A DNA stretch of 64,000 nucleotides from Marthasterias glacialis. Its lineage: Eukaryota; Echinodermata; Asteroidea; Forcipulatida; Asteriidae. The position numbers were made by a program, and so were the translations under genes. The DNA lies in assembly GCA_911728455.2 (NCBI GenBank), contig OU452228.1, positions 23,035,950 to 23,099,949 of the forward strand, given 5' to 3'. Position 1 is the first letter of the stretch. Each line of letters begins with the position of its first letter. Below are positions 45,236 to 57,035 of this stretch, piece after piece. Under the pieces are notes generated by a model that saw only the letters and a program-made list of their open reading frames with translations, was not told the DNA's origin and ran no database searches.

Positions 45236-45437
45236 GGGCACAAGTTCAAAAAGCTGTCAACCCACAAAAAAGTTGCTCAGCACAGAAAAATCTTGCTTAA
45301 AGCAGAATCAGTTTACCAGCCAAAATGTCATATAATATACATTTCTTGTGACCGGTACACCCTTTATATTTGCTTAGCAAATTAATTTATTATGCAAGTT
45401 TTTCTGCTTATAAAACAACAGCTTTATGAAATTGGGC
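45236..45437. mobile_element. Foldback family GGGCCCAATTTCAT, worn copy
   Basis: GGGCACAAGTTCAAAAAGCT..GCTTAAAGCAGAATC..TACCAGCCAAAATGTC, closing ACAGCTTTATGAAATTGGGC. Confidence 0.65.
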
Positions 45438-46059
45438 TCTGGTTCAGGGTAAATAATTACATCCCTCGGCAAATAATTAATTTGGTCAAAACTGTCAATT
45501 GATGCCTGTTTACTGACACCTGCTAATTCTACAAGTAACTAATAGTTATGATAGTTACTATAATTACTACAAGCTAACAACTTTGAATATCACAAGGTCT
45601 GAAAAATGTCTACAAAAACTGATTAATACCAGCTATAAAGTTGTTACTGGTGAATGTAGTCTGGTAGTCTGGAACTCCCGAGATGTTTGAAATGTCATTT
45701 TCCAGAAAGTTGTTTTTGAATAATCAAATTTATTGATATTTAAAGCATGCAGACAACATTGGTAATTGTCAAAGACCATTATCTACACTTTTTTGAGACA
45801 TTTACATGAAATACAAACATGAAAATTTTCAGCTCAATCAGTCATCGGGGTCACAAGTAGTGAAAATTCCCATTATATGTTTTTAAATATTGAGATTTGG
45901 TCTCTCAAGATCAAAAATTGTTCTCAGTTCTCAAAAACTATTGCATTTCAGGCAAAAATATTTAAATGGAAGTTTTCCACCATGACCATCTAAGTTATAT
46001 GGAAATCTGTGGACAGTTTTTTTTTGGGGTCAACCTTACCAATGTTGTGCACACCTTTT

Positions 46060-46215
46060 CAGCAGGCCTCCTACTTTGTTCTTGTGAGGGGCAGGGCAGT
46101 TTCATCTCAGTAAGGGCACCTCTAGGTGGCAAACTTACATTCCTTCTGGGACAATTGGAGGGGCACTCCTAAAGAAATTGCCTCCATTGCTTCCATGAAA
46201 TACCAGGCCTAGTTA
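46060..46215 (-). repeat. Dispersed repeat, family C
   Basis: Inverted copy: AAGGGCACCTCTAGG, GGGCACTCCTAAAGAAATTG, CCTCCATTGCTTCCATGAAA then TACCAGGCCT. Confidence 0.5.
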
Positions 46216-46324
46216 TGTGTGTTGAAGTCTGCCGAATGTCTACCAAAACCCACTTGAACATTTGACATAAAATAAGTGCACCAAGAAGCCGTTTGCAAGT
46301 TGGACTTGAATAATGTACAACGAC

Positions 46325-46788
46325 TTGCTTAGTCACAAGTTACCGCTTCAATTTGATTTATTCAGACTATAAAGACAGTTGCTACGTGTATGACAAATGG
46401 TTTGGGGCAAGCTTTTGTATAGCAACCTCCAGATGAGCAAACCCTGATACAGGCCTTGATCTTAACCGAGGCCACCGAGGCCATTGGCCTCATGCCCTGT
46501 CGAGTTGAACAGCATGCCTTTCAGAAAAATTGCACTGTCACTACCAACTTGGCCAGCATGAAATTGTTCGATTTCTCTGATTTGGCCAGCAAAGGCCTGC
46601 CCCCATTTCTCTTAAGATCGAGTTCTGCTGGTACCAGTGTGCCACACAAATTCATTATAAAAATTGTGTGTGAGTGTTTGCCGGCTCTTACGTAACTACG
46701 CAAAAGCTTGTCGCGAATCATGTGACTTAGCAAACTGTCCCTTTAGTCTGAGGAATTCAAATTGAAGCGGTAACTTGTGACTAAGCAA
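46325..46788. mobile_element. TIR element with perfect 31-bp ends
   Basis: 46325-46355 is the exact reverse complement of 46758-46788 (TTGCTTAGTCACAAGTTACC then GCTTCAATTTG). The 464-bp element encloses a family C repeat (about 46445-46600). No transposase. Perfect arms suggest a recent insertion or a recent arm duplication. Confidence 0.9.
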
Positions 46789-47577
46789 ATCTAACACACA
46801 AATGGCTTATTGAATTTATGGAGGTGGGTTTTATAATGCCACAATATAATATAACATACTTTTGTTGGTTACACTCCAACAAAACACCCATCAAATGCCC
46901 ATAGCACAGCAGTGCAATCAGGTAATTATAAAGTACTTCTAAAACAAGATTTTCAACGACGCACATAATCAAGTGGTGGTGGTTGAGTAGCCTATACATT
47001 ATGTACATGTACAAAGTTTATAATCCAGTGATTTATCGGTTGCGGCCATCACCTATATTTACAGAATACCACAGGCTTCAAAAAGTAACATTGATAAAGT
47101 TTGCTATAGGCCTAATAAAGACATCCTTGGTTTCATAACTGTATAGTAAAAATTATTACCCTTCCTACTGTCTGACCATTCAGTATCATTCATTGTGGTT
47201 TTGAATGAAAGAAGTCAGCCTTCAATATGACATCATGTAGTAAAAGCGTACACAGTACACACATTACAGTTAGGCCGACATAATTAATTACTTATGTGCA
47301 CAATTGGGCCACCATACACAACCTGGCAAACGGTTTGTCAACTTGCTAGAAAATGTTACCAAGAGTAAATCACACAAAAGAACCATTACATTTTGTGATT
47401 ATATTCCTTAAAAAAAAATACATACATACAGTAATCAAAACAGAAAATGATTGCCTAACATGGCTGCCCACCACTTATACATACAGTGTACATTAACACT
47501 CATCTAAACATATAGCCCATGGAAAGTAAACTTGATACACCCACAGAAAGTTTTTAATCGATCAACAAAACTCATTA
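46789..47577. other. Intergenic, mostly unrecognised
   Basis: Contains one reverse-complement relative (47160-47235) of the unit duplicated at 18353-18575. No coding region supported. Confidence 0.4.
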
Positions 47578-47775
47578 ACAGAAGCACGTCTTTTCTTTCT
47601 CGGCTGCAAAGCTCTGGAATGATCTTCCACAACTTCTCAGGAACTCTGTCTCCATTTTTCAGTTCAGAAAGACTCTAAAAATGTACCTCTTCATGCATTA
47701 AGTTTCTTGTTGTACGCGATTTGCATCCCTAAGCCAAAGTGCTTTACCAATTCCATGTTATTGTATTATTATTAA
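47578..47775 (+). mobile_element. 3' relic of a non-LTR retrotransposon
   Basis: Frame reading FSFSAAKLWNDLPQLLRNSV then SIFQFRKTLKMYLFMH and stop, the standard C-terminus of CR1/L2-group polymerases, followed by AAAGTGCTTTACCAATTCC and TTATTATT. Confidence 0.75.
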
Positions 47776-47784
47776 AAAAAAATT

Positions 47785-48118
47785 GGGGTGAACAATTGAA
47801 AAATTGATCAGAGCGGGATCTGAATCTCTGACCTCCAGGTTTAGGAGCTGATGCTCTACCAACTGAGCCAACTAGCCCTAGATGTTGGCGGTGTCCCTAT
47901 TTTGTCAATATCTTTGTTCGAGGGGTCAGTCAGAAATCGTACAACTGTATACTGCCATTTAGCCAGGGATCACGCTTAGTTTATGATAAAACCTGGACAA
48001 CGGAAGTATAGGGATCAACTCAGGAGATGTAACTTAAAGTCACATCACATCCCTGGCACGTAAACCCGGAGGTCGCAGTTTTAAATCCCTCTCTACTTAA
48101 TTTTTCATTGTTCAACCA
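47785..48118 (-). mobile_element. tRNA-derived SINE, family A, and a partial inverted head
   Basis: Minus-strand head at about 47800-47880: AGGGCTAGTTGGCTCAGTTG (A box), GGAGGTCAGAGATTCAGATC (B box region). The body GATGTTGGCGGTGTCCCTAT, TTTGTCAATATCTTTGTTCG and TTTAGCCAGGGATCACG matches 11575-11660. At 48058-48118 a partial plus-oriented head (ACCCGGAGGTCGCAGTTTTA AATCCC, in two parts) follows. Confidence 0.65.
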
Positions 48119-48160
48119 AAAATTGATCTATATTTACCCAGACTATTTCCCTCAGGCATA

Positions 48161-48309
48161 CAATGGGAGACTTTTGAGAACACTAGGTGGCAGCAGACTT
48201 ACCAGACAATCCATTGCTCTTGGAAATTTGCACATGCTCAGAACTATGCAAACAATGAAAATTTACCTGGTAAGTCTGCTGCCACCTACTGTTCCAAAGT
48301 CTTCCATTG
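48161..48309. mobile_element. Foldback element with about 44-bp arms
   Basis: Left CAATGGGAGACTTTTGAGAA..GGTGGCAGCAGACTTACCAG; right CTGGTAAGTCTGCTGCCACC..GTTCCAAAGTCTTCCATTG. Loop about 60 bp. The outer CAATGGGAGACTTT is also found at the left arm of the 6486-6608 element, suggesting one family. Confidence 0.85.
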
Positions 48310-48783
48310 CGAAAAAAGAGGAAAGTGTTTGGCACAGCAGGACTTTGTATGTTGTTTTTCAGTTTTCAGCATGCCTGATTACTTGATATTATTTTTTTTT
48401 TAAATTACACCCTGACACCCTGAATGTAACAAGATCCTTCTCTAGGAACAAGCAACTAATTGATGGTTTCATTCTCACACGAGCAACAATCTCAAAATTC
48501 TGTTGACTTTTTTTTCATTGAGAATGGGTTCTTAAAGCTTAACATTCATTTTCACATAGCTTACAGATTTAAGTTTTGAAATTTTCAATAAATATAGTTA
48601 TAAATTTGATAAACAGTTGGTCCTTCATTAATATTTCCATCCAGATATATTTTAATAAATTCATAGATTACAAGCCATCAATACATAGTACTTTGCTTTC
48701 AAAATTCAATTTAAACTATTAAAAAATGGCAGTTGATGATCAGTGAAAATACAGTTGGAGGTGTCTGTGGGATGTGTGCAACA

Positions 48784-51700
48784 TTAAAATCTGATTGGTT
48801 GATAATGATAAAATGCAGACCCATTGCTTGACGTATGCGCCATCTGTAGAGACCTCAAACTTGGAACTTGCTGTTGAAGTTTATCAGCTGCCTCCATTGT
48901 AACCAGTGTACATTGACAAACGTTGAGATGCTGCAGATGTTTTGTGTTTGCCCCAAGCTGAGAGAGGGTTGCGTCTGTAATTTTATCACATCCACAGACG
49001 TCCAACGATTGCAAACCTTTACACTGCTTGGCCAGCGACGCAATTCCTACATCGGTGATCTGATGGCACTGACCAATCAGAAGCTCCGTCAGGTTGGGAT
49101 TATTGGTTGCCATGGCAGCGAGACTATGATCGGTGATGTTGGAGCAGAGGCCGAAGTTCAGAGAACGAAGCTTTGGGAATCGGACCGTATGCGCGATGCA
49201 GACGTCAGTCAGGTGGTTGCAGGCCATCAGATCAAGGGACTCCAGCTTGGTCAAGGCAGTCAGGTTGATCTGATCAGACTCCTCCATCTGCTTCAAGATC
49301 TGCTTCTCCGGGACCTCCAGGATCTTCTCATTGAAGGATGGTAGCTTAAAGAATCCCATGTTGCTGTGACTCTTGGTGAAGCGGTCGCTATAATGCTTCT
49401 CGGCATCGTCGGTGATGAAGACTGGTGCATCTTTGTCGAGCCCGAGGAGACCAAAGTCGGTGATCTTTTTGCACCACGCCAAGCGTAGTTTTCTCAAGTT
49501 TGGCAGAAACCTGAAATGAGGAAAGGAAGATAATTATTTAAGATGCCGATACATGGCTATCAAGGCTTCATCACATCAATGCAAATTACAAGCAACTTAG
49601 TTTTTAACAGCATAGGTTTTGGAAACTGTAATAACGCCATCTCTCTGAGACTATCTTTAATGCACACATAACCAATGGCCCGAAATCTTTGTCCACCAAG
49701 TTTGTCAAGCACATAAGAATTGAGCAAATCATTTTAAATTATCATTTCTTTATTCAAGATAAATTTGGATTTTCTAAATAATTGCTATAAAGATGTACTA
49801 CCCAAAAGCAAACAGCTCAAGTTTAAGATGAATCAGATACTTGGGGCAAATTTGAATCATGATTTATTTTATTATTGATCTTGGAGGATGATCTGACTAC
49901 CTTGAGATTGCATGCACACTTGGGTCGCCAACTCCAAAGCAAGAGCTAAGATCAAGCTGCTCCAACTGTGGTAGACTCTCCACGAGACTCAAGACTGTCT
50001 CATCACGGACAGATCCGCATCCTCCCAGGCTTAGTGACGTGAGATGAGATGAGCTGCCACTGCAAAGTCCCTTGATCAAGAAGTGAAGCCCCACATGGTA
50101 GCAATTGGACAAGTCGAGTGACTTGAGGTGCTTCAAAGAGGACATATACTCCACAGCGTTAGGGTCTAGCTGAGACCACTCACTCGCATTCAGTCGCTCA
50201 AGATGAGGAAGATGATTACAGATTGCTATCAGGGCAGGACCGCTCAGCGATGCTATCCCGCTCAGATCAAGAGATTTGAGCGACGTCTGCTTCTTGACGA
50301 GCGTCATTACCCCCTCGTTGCTGACACCAGTGCACTTCTTGAGTATCAGCTCTTCGAGAACTAAGTCCTTGACGTGACCGATCTGTAGGAGAGCAGCGTT
50401 CCCAATTCCGGTGTAGCTGAGGTTGAGGGAGGTCAGTTTCTTGGACTGATGCTGTAGATACATCAGGAAATTCAGCAGAGATATGAAGGAAGTGGATTTT
50501 CTGTCCTCGCTGATGTACAAATCGCTCTGATGGACAATGTTACATGACGCTAGCGACAGAGAGGTGAGATTGGGCGTTGCGCTCATCAGCCGGTTAAACA
50601 GGACGTCAGACAGGTAGCGGTTACTGGCTAGGTTAATTGACGTTAAGTTATCAAGATGCTTTGCCGCTTTCTGACAATCTTCTTGGTTCTGCAAGAGATT
50701 TCCAGACATGAAGAGGCTGTTGCAACAGCTGAGATCTAAACTCTGGAGCCCCGTGCAGTGGCCAATGATCCCGGTAAAGACGTTCTCTGTAACATCGGAC
50801 CCACGGAGGCTGAGATGGATCAGATGCGGTCCAAGATGGTGACCGATGTCCTGGAGGACTTTACTGCAGTTGCTCGAGCCATCAATGTGACTGATGACCA
50901 GACTTGGGCTCTTGCGTTGGCCGAGGTTATGAAATTTCTCTCCAGAGGTGCTGCTTGCTTGGAGCGTGATGGTGGAGTTCTGATGAAGGTGTGGATCGAG
51001 AGATGCATAGTACCATTTCTTGCAGACGAGGGAAGCTTCATGACGTTCTGATGAGGTCAAGAACCTAAAAATGTATGAGATCAACTGAAGAAAAAAAAAG
51101 ATTCAACTTGTTAAGTATTTACAATGAGCATAATAATTCAATAATGAAACTCTTGCATTTCTATGAATCTATTTAGACTGCCTTCCAACAAAATAGGCAG
51201 AATCAAAACTTGTTAACATTTGGTTTTTATGTTTTATTTGGTTTGCGGTAACACCATGTGATGGTGTCTACTGTGCTGTTTGGATTGTTCTTGTAAATAA
51301 GACTGTTCGGCTATTTACATCATGTATTGATGTGGAGTACATTGGGAATCAGGTGACTACTGAGCTCTAAAAAGCAGCATTTATTAAAGGGGCTGTTTCG
51401 TCATGATTATAGCAGGCCTGTGGCTGTGCATCATGGAAATATGAACTCTTACCCAGATACTGCATGTACGCGCACTTGCAATCAAACCACAAAGGATGCC
51501 ATCTTTGTCAACCTGTGATGTGACCGCCGGTGCGCACACGCGCATAGTAACTGGGTTATTCCATTTACTGCTATAATCATGAAGACACAGCCCCTTTAAC
51601 CCTGACAAATTTACAGTAGTACATGTACTACTGACAATCATTTTAATATTTATGACTTTTTTATTGCTTTAAAAAAATGTTAAAAAATAAAAGTTTTCTA

Positions 51701-52044
51701 TTGTATTTTCTATTGAAAACACATTATGAAAATTGAACATACCTGGATTGGATTGAATTTTAAAAAAAAATAACAAATTTAATGACATTACAAACTGCAA
51801 AGTATAATAATAATAATAATAATAATGAAAATGAGAACTTGCGCGCCATGTCTGTCTGAATTGACACTCCTGGCGCTATTGAGAGCTCTGCAGATATTTT
51901 TTTTTACAATCAGTGGAACAACATGACAATTCGGCATCGAGTTAGAATAGAAACTAGCACTTCAGTAACACTACACTACGTTACACTGAGTTACAACATT
52001 AACTACAACTGTCTTACTGAACTTACTTCCATCGGAAGTTCCAT
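48784..52044 (-). CDS. F-box / leucine-rich-repeat protein (FBXL type, complete, 3 coding exons)
   Basis: Probable substrate receptor of an SCF ubiquitin ligase: the F-box should bind SKP1 and the repeats the substrate (family knowledge). Coding exons: 52044-52027 (only MELPME), 51084-49901, 49510-48784. GT-AG, phases 0 and 2; 1929 bp, 642 aa. The F-box covers about 1-40: MELPMELISYIFRFLTSSER then HEASLVCKKWY. Cysteine-containing LRRs follow through both large exons (LQSLDLSCCN, LTSLSLGGCGSVRDETV, LRSLNFGLCSNITDHSLAAM, LQSLDVCGCDKITDATL). A non-repeat stretch of about 50 residues (from VFITDDAEKHYSDRF) interrupts the repeats early in exon 3. The overall form resembles LRRC29/FBXL9, but I cannot exclude another FBXL, so no symbol is given. 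Convergent with UMPS, divergent from the GRAF-type gene. Confidence 0.93.
51388..51595. mobile_element. TTAA-flanked MITE in F-box gene intron 1
   Basis: TIRs of 28 bp (AGGGGCTGTTTCGTCATGAT then TATAGCAG, two mismatches in the partner), flanked on both sides by TTAA (51384-51387, 51596-51599). TTAA target duplication with short TIRs is the mark of piggyBac-like elements; 208 bp means non-autonomous. Confidence 0.85.
51806..51826. repeat. (AAT)n microsatellite
   Basis: About seven AAT units in intron 1 of the F-box gene. Confidence 0.85.
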
Positions 52045-52742
52045 CTTGACTTCTGTTTGATTTTGAGTCTGCATTTATTTGCAAAACAAACTCTATGCAG
52101 GACTGCAGCGCCTAACTATCGAAACTGATTCGTTTGAAAATGGCCCATCGAATCATAAAGTTGCCCCAGCTCTTATTCGGTCTGCTTGGTCATCGGCAGT
52201 GATAGAGAATCACATGATGATTGATATATTTTAATATCAGCAGTGTGTATGTAAGATTACTAATACTATGTGTTTTGTGTACTTTGTGTTCAGGTTATGC
52301 AATCACTAACCTGTGGCTAAAAGCCAATGTTTGTCTAACACCGTCAACGACCGTCAATCACGAGACTCATCAGACACTGTGGAATGCCGATTTTGTAATC
52401 TGCGGGTTCCAGTTAAATGTTTCAATTTTTTTTCTTATTTCATAATAGTTATTGTTATATCATTAACAATGATATTTTATAAATCTTGAGCATTTGTTGT
52501 ACATGAAAGTTGGCCTAAACATTTTATTTTTACCGCTATGGTTAGCCTAAAAGTAAAAGCGCCCAATTAGTTACTCAGTCAGCCGAATTAGCCTGGGTTT
52601 CACGGCACGGTGGTAGAGGCCCACGTTGTTTTTTGTAATTTTTTACACATTCTGACACTTTATAAGTAAATGATTTTGTCCAATATTAATCATTTTGTGT
52701 ACATTTTTTATATATCTTAGTGGTATAGTTCAGCCAATCAAT

Positions 52743-53585
52743 AGCCCATTCGTGCCACTTGACTATTTAACGTATGTTTCGCCTTGTTGTGTATTATTTC
52801 ACAGAGCACCGCCACTTATATCTTGCGGCCGCAATTATCTTGCGGCTGCAACTAAGTTATCTTGCGGCTGCAACTAAGTTATCTTGCGGCCGCAACTAAG
52901 TTATCTTGCGGCCGCAACTTAGTACCTTTGCGTCCGCAACGCCCGCAACTTATCTTGAGGCTGCAACGTTAAGGCATAAAGCTAAAAATAGGTTGTAACG
53001 CAATATATATAAATATTCATTATTTGTCACCAACGGTGGACAATGCCATTCGATAATAAACGGAGCGCTGATTGCGGGCTTTGTTTACTTAAAAAAAAAG
53101 CCTGGGATAATCACAGTTTGTAAAAATGTTACAAATATATTCAAATATAGTGTTGAATTTGTTGGGGGAAAAAAGAAAAAAAAGGTTATAATGGGTTGAC
53201 GACACTTTGCGAATGTTGACGACAACAATTCGGAGCATTTTGGATGTTTTTGAAAAAGGAGGAATTCCTCCTTTTTCGTCACGTAACCATTGGGTGATAC
53301 CGGAACGCAATTTATTTTCTGCAGTCCAGAATTGCCATCCTCGAAATCTTTTTTTTTTTAAGGATTCCCTTTTTGGAATCAATCCACTGCAACTTAATTA
53401 TCTTGCGAGCGCCACTAGTTGCGGCCCCAATTATATTTTGCGGCCACAACTTAATTATTTTGCGGCCTCATTATCTTGCGGCCGCAACTTATAAATTGTG
53501 GCCGCAAGATAAAGTCTTTGGCCGCAAGTGGCGGTGCTGTGAAGATGGAACATACATGCAATAGTTAAGTGGCACGAATGGGGCT
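52743..53585. mobile_element. TIR element with GCGGCCGCAA minisatellite arms
   Basis: Left end AGCCCATTCGTGCCACTTGA then CTATT; right end, inverted, AATAGTTAAGTGGCACGAAT then GGGGCT. Subterminal inverted blocks CACAG.GCACCGCCACTT follow, then a minisatellite of about 22-bp units (CTTGCGGCCGCAACTAAGTTAT, shown as CTTGCGGCCGCAACTAAGTT plus AT) at 52828-52945 and inverted, decayed units at 53398-53535. The core (53020-53290) carries a GGAGGAATTCCTCC palindrome and matches 24300-24640. No transposase frame. Confidence 0.8.
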
Positions 53586-53641
53586 TCGTACAGAACCTGT
53601 TGGCCACTCCCCAAAAATTAACAATATTTTGCAAACTGACC

Positions 53642-53836
53642 AGTGGCGTAACCGGTTGGGTGATGCAGTGGGGGATGGGGTGGGAGCCCCCCCCCCCAAA
53701 TGAGATCGAAAAAAATGCACAAATGAATGGTTCGATACATTAATTAGCCCCAAATTATGTCTTTACCCCGCTTTCTCCCACCCACCAAAAAAAATAAATA
53801 AAAATGTAATTGTCTGGTTACAGGTTACGCCACTAA
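53642..53836. mobile_element. MITE with AGTGGCGTAACC / GGTTACGCCACT ends
   Basis: Exact 12-bp inverted ends; the interior is C-rich then AT-rich (GGGAGCCCCCCCCCC, TTTGTGCATTTTTT-like inverse). Relatives at 26266-26490 and 57892-58112. Confidence 0.8.
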
Positions 53837-54309
53837 AATTGACTAATGTAACTCTGAAGGTGGTAGTTTTTGGGACAGTCCAGAATCACTAGCGATGAAA
53901 GCAAAATGAATGCCCCCTCCCCACCGGCCCAGCTCAGGAGTTGATTGAGAACCTAGGATAAATAAAATAAAACTCAACGGCCAGGTGGGTGGGGCCCGGA
54001 GCCCCGACCCTTCCACTGACATTGAATATCGGTCGTTGACGTCTTTCGACTGAATCTCAAGGTTCGGTGGTAACACCAAAGTTGATGCCTCACTTCGACG
54101 ATTCCCCCCAGCAGAAAGCAGACGGGCGCCCTCTGTTGAAAATTAAAATGGGGGTGTGATTGAGGATCCAGCCAGCCAGGTATGCAGGGTACACGTATTC
54201 TATTTTACCTAAACTTCCCTCCCACAATGCCACTTTTGTTTCATGTGTCTCCCAAGTGTAATATAATCACCATCACCTTTTGTCGACCACAAAGGAAGAA
54301 TGTCAAGCA

Positions 54310-54700
54310 AATTAATGATATTATTCAGAGTAAGCCTTCAGAGTGACCTGAAGTGGGACAAGTTCAATACCTCACTAGTAATGCCTCTCGTGGTCTGTAC
54401 ATCCTGAGTAAACTGAAGCCTGATCTCGTCTCCATTTACAAGATGTACAATATTTATTGTCCTATACTTAAATTTGGAGCTCCTGTATGGTCATCTGGCT
54501 TAACTGGTTTGCAAGCTCAAAATGTGCTTTGCATTGCACCTTCATAGCTTATCCCAATAGCTTGCCTTACAATGATTTGCTTAATTTTCTTAATGTCAAA
54601 CCTCTGTCTTACAGACGTGATTAGCAAGTCTCCCAATTTGCCAAATATTGCCTTTCATCTGATAAACACAACCGTATTTCTACCAACCAGATAAACAGTA
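54310..54700 (+). mobile_element. 3' relic of a second non-LTR retrotransposon type
   Basis: A frame reads QYLTSNASRGLYILSKLKPD then a segment ending in YCPILKFGAPVWSSGLTG, the post-polymerase region of CR1/RTE-like elements, followed by decayed sequence (LPYNDLLNFLNVKPLSYRRD then stop). Distinct from the 27.8 kb element. Stops and gaps make it non-functional. Confidence 0.7.
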
Positions 54701-55621
54701 CTTCAGAAATCCTCAACAACTAGATTTTCCTAAATCTTTAACAGTCCCCAATTCATTTTATGACTAGCCTTTTAAATACAGTCTCCTCTGATTCTACCTA
54801 ATTCTGTGTTATTAGTTCATGCCCCTTTAAAGTCTTATTTCCTGTTCATTGTTTTAGTGGTTAAATTTTTTATTGTAATTTCCTGTTGTCATGTTTTATT
54901 TTTATGACTTAATTTTCATGTTACTTTTTTCAAAAATCAACTCCATAGTAACCTGTAAGTTGAGTGTGTTTTGCGGCTGTTTCGAGTTTAACACAACACA
55001 AATAGGATGGGTAGGGAAATTTATTGCCCTTTGTCATTTCTTTTAAATAATTGCCTATTATGTGGGCATTTTTAATTTTTTGTTCTCCATTTTCACTAGT
55101 TGTGGTAATAAACTTATTGCTTTTTAGCGTGAAATTAAAAAAGAACAACCTAAAGACAATCAGTAATCAATAATATAAAAGGGGTCATACTCTGGTCAAA
55201 GGTCTCCATGGAAGGGCATTAAAGTGTCCGCTATTTCCCCCTCTCCAGGAACATTAATGACTAATCTGGCGCGCGCGACCTTCTTCTGGATTCCCTTTAA
55301 TAAGTAGTCTCCTTTTCAAATACTAACCAGCCGGCCAAGGTCTGCCATGTCAAATAAAGAAAAGAGACTAGCCGTCGTGTGATGACGACACACTGATTGA
55401 AGTACGCATGCGTACTCCACCGACTCGCCATATTGGGAAAAATGGGCAGGGAGTGCGAAGTTGCTGTCATCAATGGATGAGGAGTCAACGTGTGTGTTGC
55501 TCAATTCCGGTGCATTTCTCGGCTAAACCGTCAAAGGATATACCCAGAATTACTGTAAACATCATGCTTGAAGCAGTGTGATTCCTGTCAGCTGAAGAAA
55601 GTGATATTATCAGTCGCCAAG
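54701..55621. other. Upstream region of the GRAF-type gene
   Basis: No separate gene recognised. The 5' UTR and promoter of the downstream exon should lie here. GGCGCGCGCGACC (55269-55281) is the most CpG-dense stretch near the start. Confidence 0.4.
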
Positions 55622-55775
55622 ATGGTGCTACAACCGTTGGAATTTAGCGAGTGCTACCTTGACAGTCCCGAATTTCGAGAGAGTTTACATTCGCATGAAA
55701 ATGAACTTGAACACACGAATAAGGCGATTAAAGAGTTAATACGGGATGGCAAAGCATTATTAGCCGCCGCAAGAA
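55622..55775 (+). CDS. GRAF/oligophrenin-type RhoGAP, first coding exon (partial gene)
   Basis: Encodes the N-terminus of a BAR-PH-RhoGAP(-SH3) protein of the GRAF (ARHGAP26/10/42) and oligophrenin-1 family, which couple membrane curvature to Rho inactivation. Only 51 residues plus one base are present: [20 protein letters not shown], then [20 protein letters not shown] and ALLAAAR. The LEFS.C.LDSP.FRE start and the TNK.IKELI.DGK helix are diagnostic. The donor is GTGAGT at 55776, phase 1, so the next codon begins with A (probably Asn, as in relatives). No exon matching the next BAR segment was found before 64000, so the first intron is over 8 kb. Which family member it is cannot be settled from one exon. 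Confidence 0.9.
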
Positions 55776-56591
55776 GTGAGTAGTGTTCTTGGATTTCAAT
55801 GTTTTCAATATTTTTGACATAGCAGTCTTAATAGTAGTCTTCTGAATTTGAATATTTGACATACATGTATCAAAGTATGCTAGATTATTCCATGGAGGTA
55901 GAAATTCTAAATAATAAAATAGGCCTAAAATAGGGATAGGCATAATTTTTCAAATATATTTTTTAGACATCAGGTTTTGATGGAATTTTGAAGAATGGCT
56001 TGCAGGCTACATTCTAAGCTATAAATTAGGTCTGTTGAGCTCTGCAGTGCAGAAAAACAACTAATTTTGTGACTATAAAAAGGAAAATCAAAAGACATCC
56101 GTTACACATGTGTGTACTGTACTCTGTAGTGTTATCATTGGACCAAATTGTGATCATAATGCACTATATTCGCTGTGTGGATTTTGACTAAAAAATGCTT
56201 ATAAACTCTAGATTTTTAAAAGTTTTGTGGTATTTATTCTCTTGTTATACGTCAAGGGAAAGTACCGATTAATAACATAGTATGAAAATAAATGTATTTT
56301 TTAATCATTCTTGTCGCGGAAAGCGTTCGTCATACAGGCCAAATTTTTGGCACAAATTTCTATTAACAAGATGTGATTTCCAAACGAAGAGCGCCCTCTA
56401 GCATATATGCACAACCCTACCTAAAATATTTTATAATGAGCAACAACAAAAAGGCTGGTATGGTAGGCCATTTGTAGCTCTATGGGTAGGCCTACATGTA
56501 CATGTATTTCTTGGAATAGCTCCAAGGCATAGTCATGATAAGTGCCAATAATATGCTGGACTACCTCCGCTCCTTGGCCCTACGAATCCTG
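55776..56591. other. GRAF-type gene intron 1, proximal part
   Basis: No exon or clear repeat seen. Confidence 0.4.
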
Positions 56592-57035
56592 TGACCTAGA
56601 CCCAGTGACTGCGCAAAACAATATGCAAGTTGGGGCATCAGCGAACAAGCAATCCTCGTAACGTTTATATGACTTTTTACACGTAGGGAAACAGTCGTTG
56701 ATGTCACAAGTAGTAAAATGCAGATTGTAACGGCTGCATTTTTAGTGGGCCAAAAGAATCATCGATTTGGAGGACAGAAAATAATCAAGAGTACAATTAA
56801 ATGTATTTTATTTCATCTTTGATATCTTGAGAAGCCAGTAGGTGATTTCCAGCAATTTTGTTGAGTCTTTGGTATTTTTTTTTGAACAGGATATAACAGA
56901 TTCATTTTAAACCCACTCAGTAGTCCACTTGCTACATGTACATACCTCACTGGGCCGCTTGTACGACCGATAATGTTAAAATCTACATGTATAATAAAAA
57001 AAGGAGTTCAGCTCCCCAGGTACTGGGTCTACCTG
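56592..57035. mobile_element. CCCAGT(A/G)ACTGGG-family element, full-length candidate
   Basis: Left end CCTAGACCCAGTGACTGCGC, right end CCCCAGGTACTGGGTCTACC: inverted termini on a 444-bp unit. The interior (GGCATCAGCGAACA, AAACAGTCGTTGATGTCACA, ATCATCGATTTGGAGGACAG) is the reverse complement of the UMPS intron 1 copy. The right-end subunit (GTACGACCGATAATGTTAAA then ATCTACATG..AAGGAGTTCAG) is the module forming the palindrome at 19598-19873. Confidence 0.75.

Noticed and set aside
48868..49344. 158-residue plus-strand open frame
   Set aside because: It is the antisense shadow of the last exon of the F-box/LRR gene, whose minus-strand reading has clear leucine-rich repeats.
50758..51051. 97-residue plus-strand open frame
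   Set aside because: Antisense to the LRR/F-box exon 2; no homology of its own.
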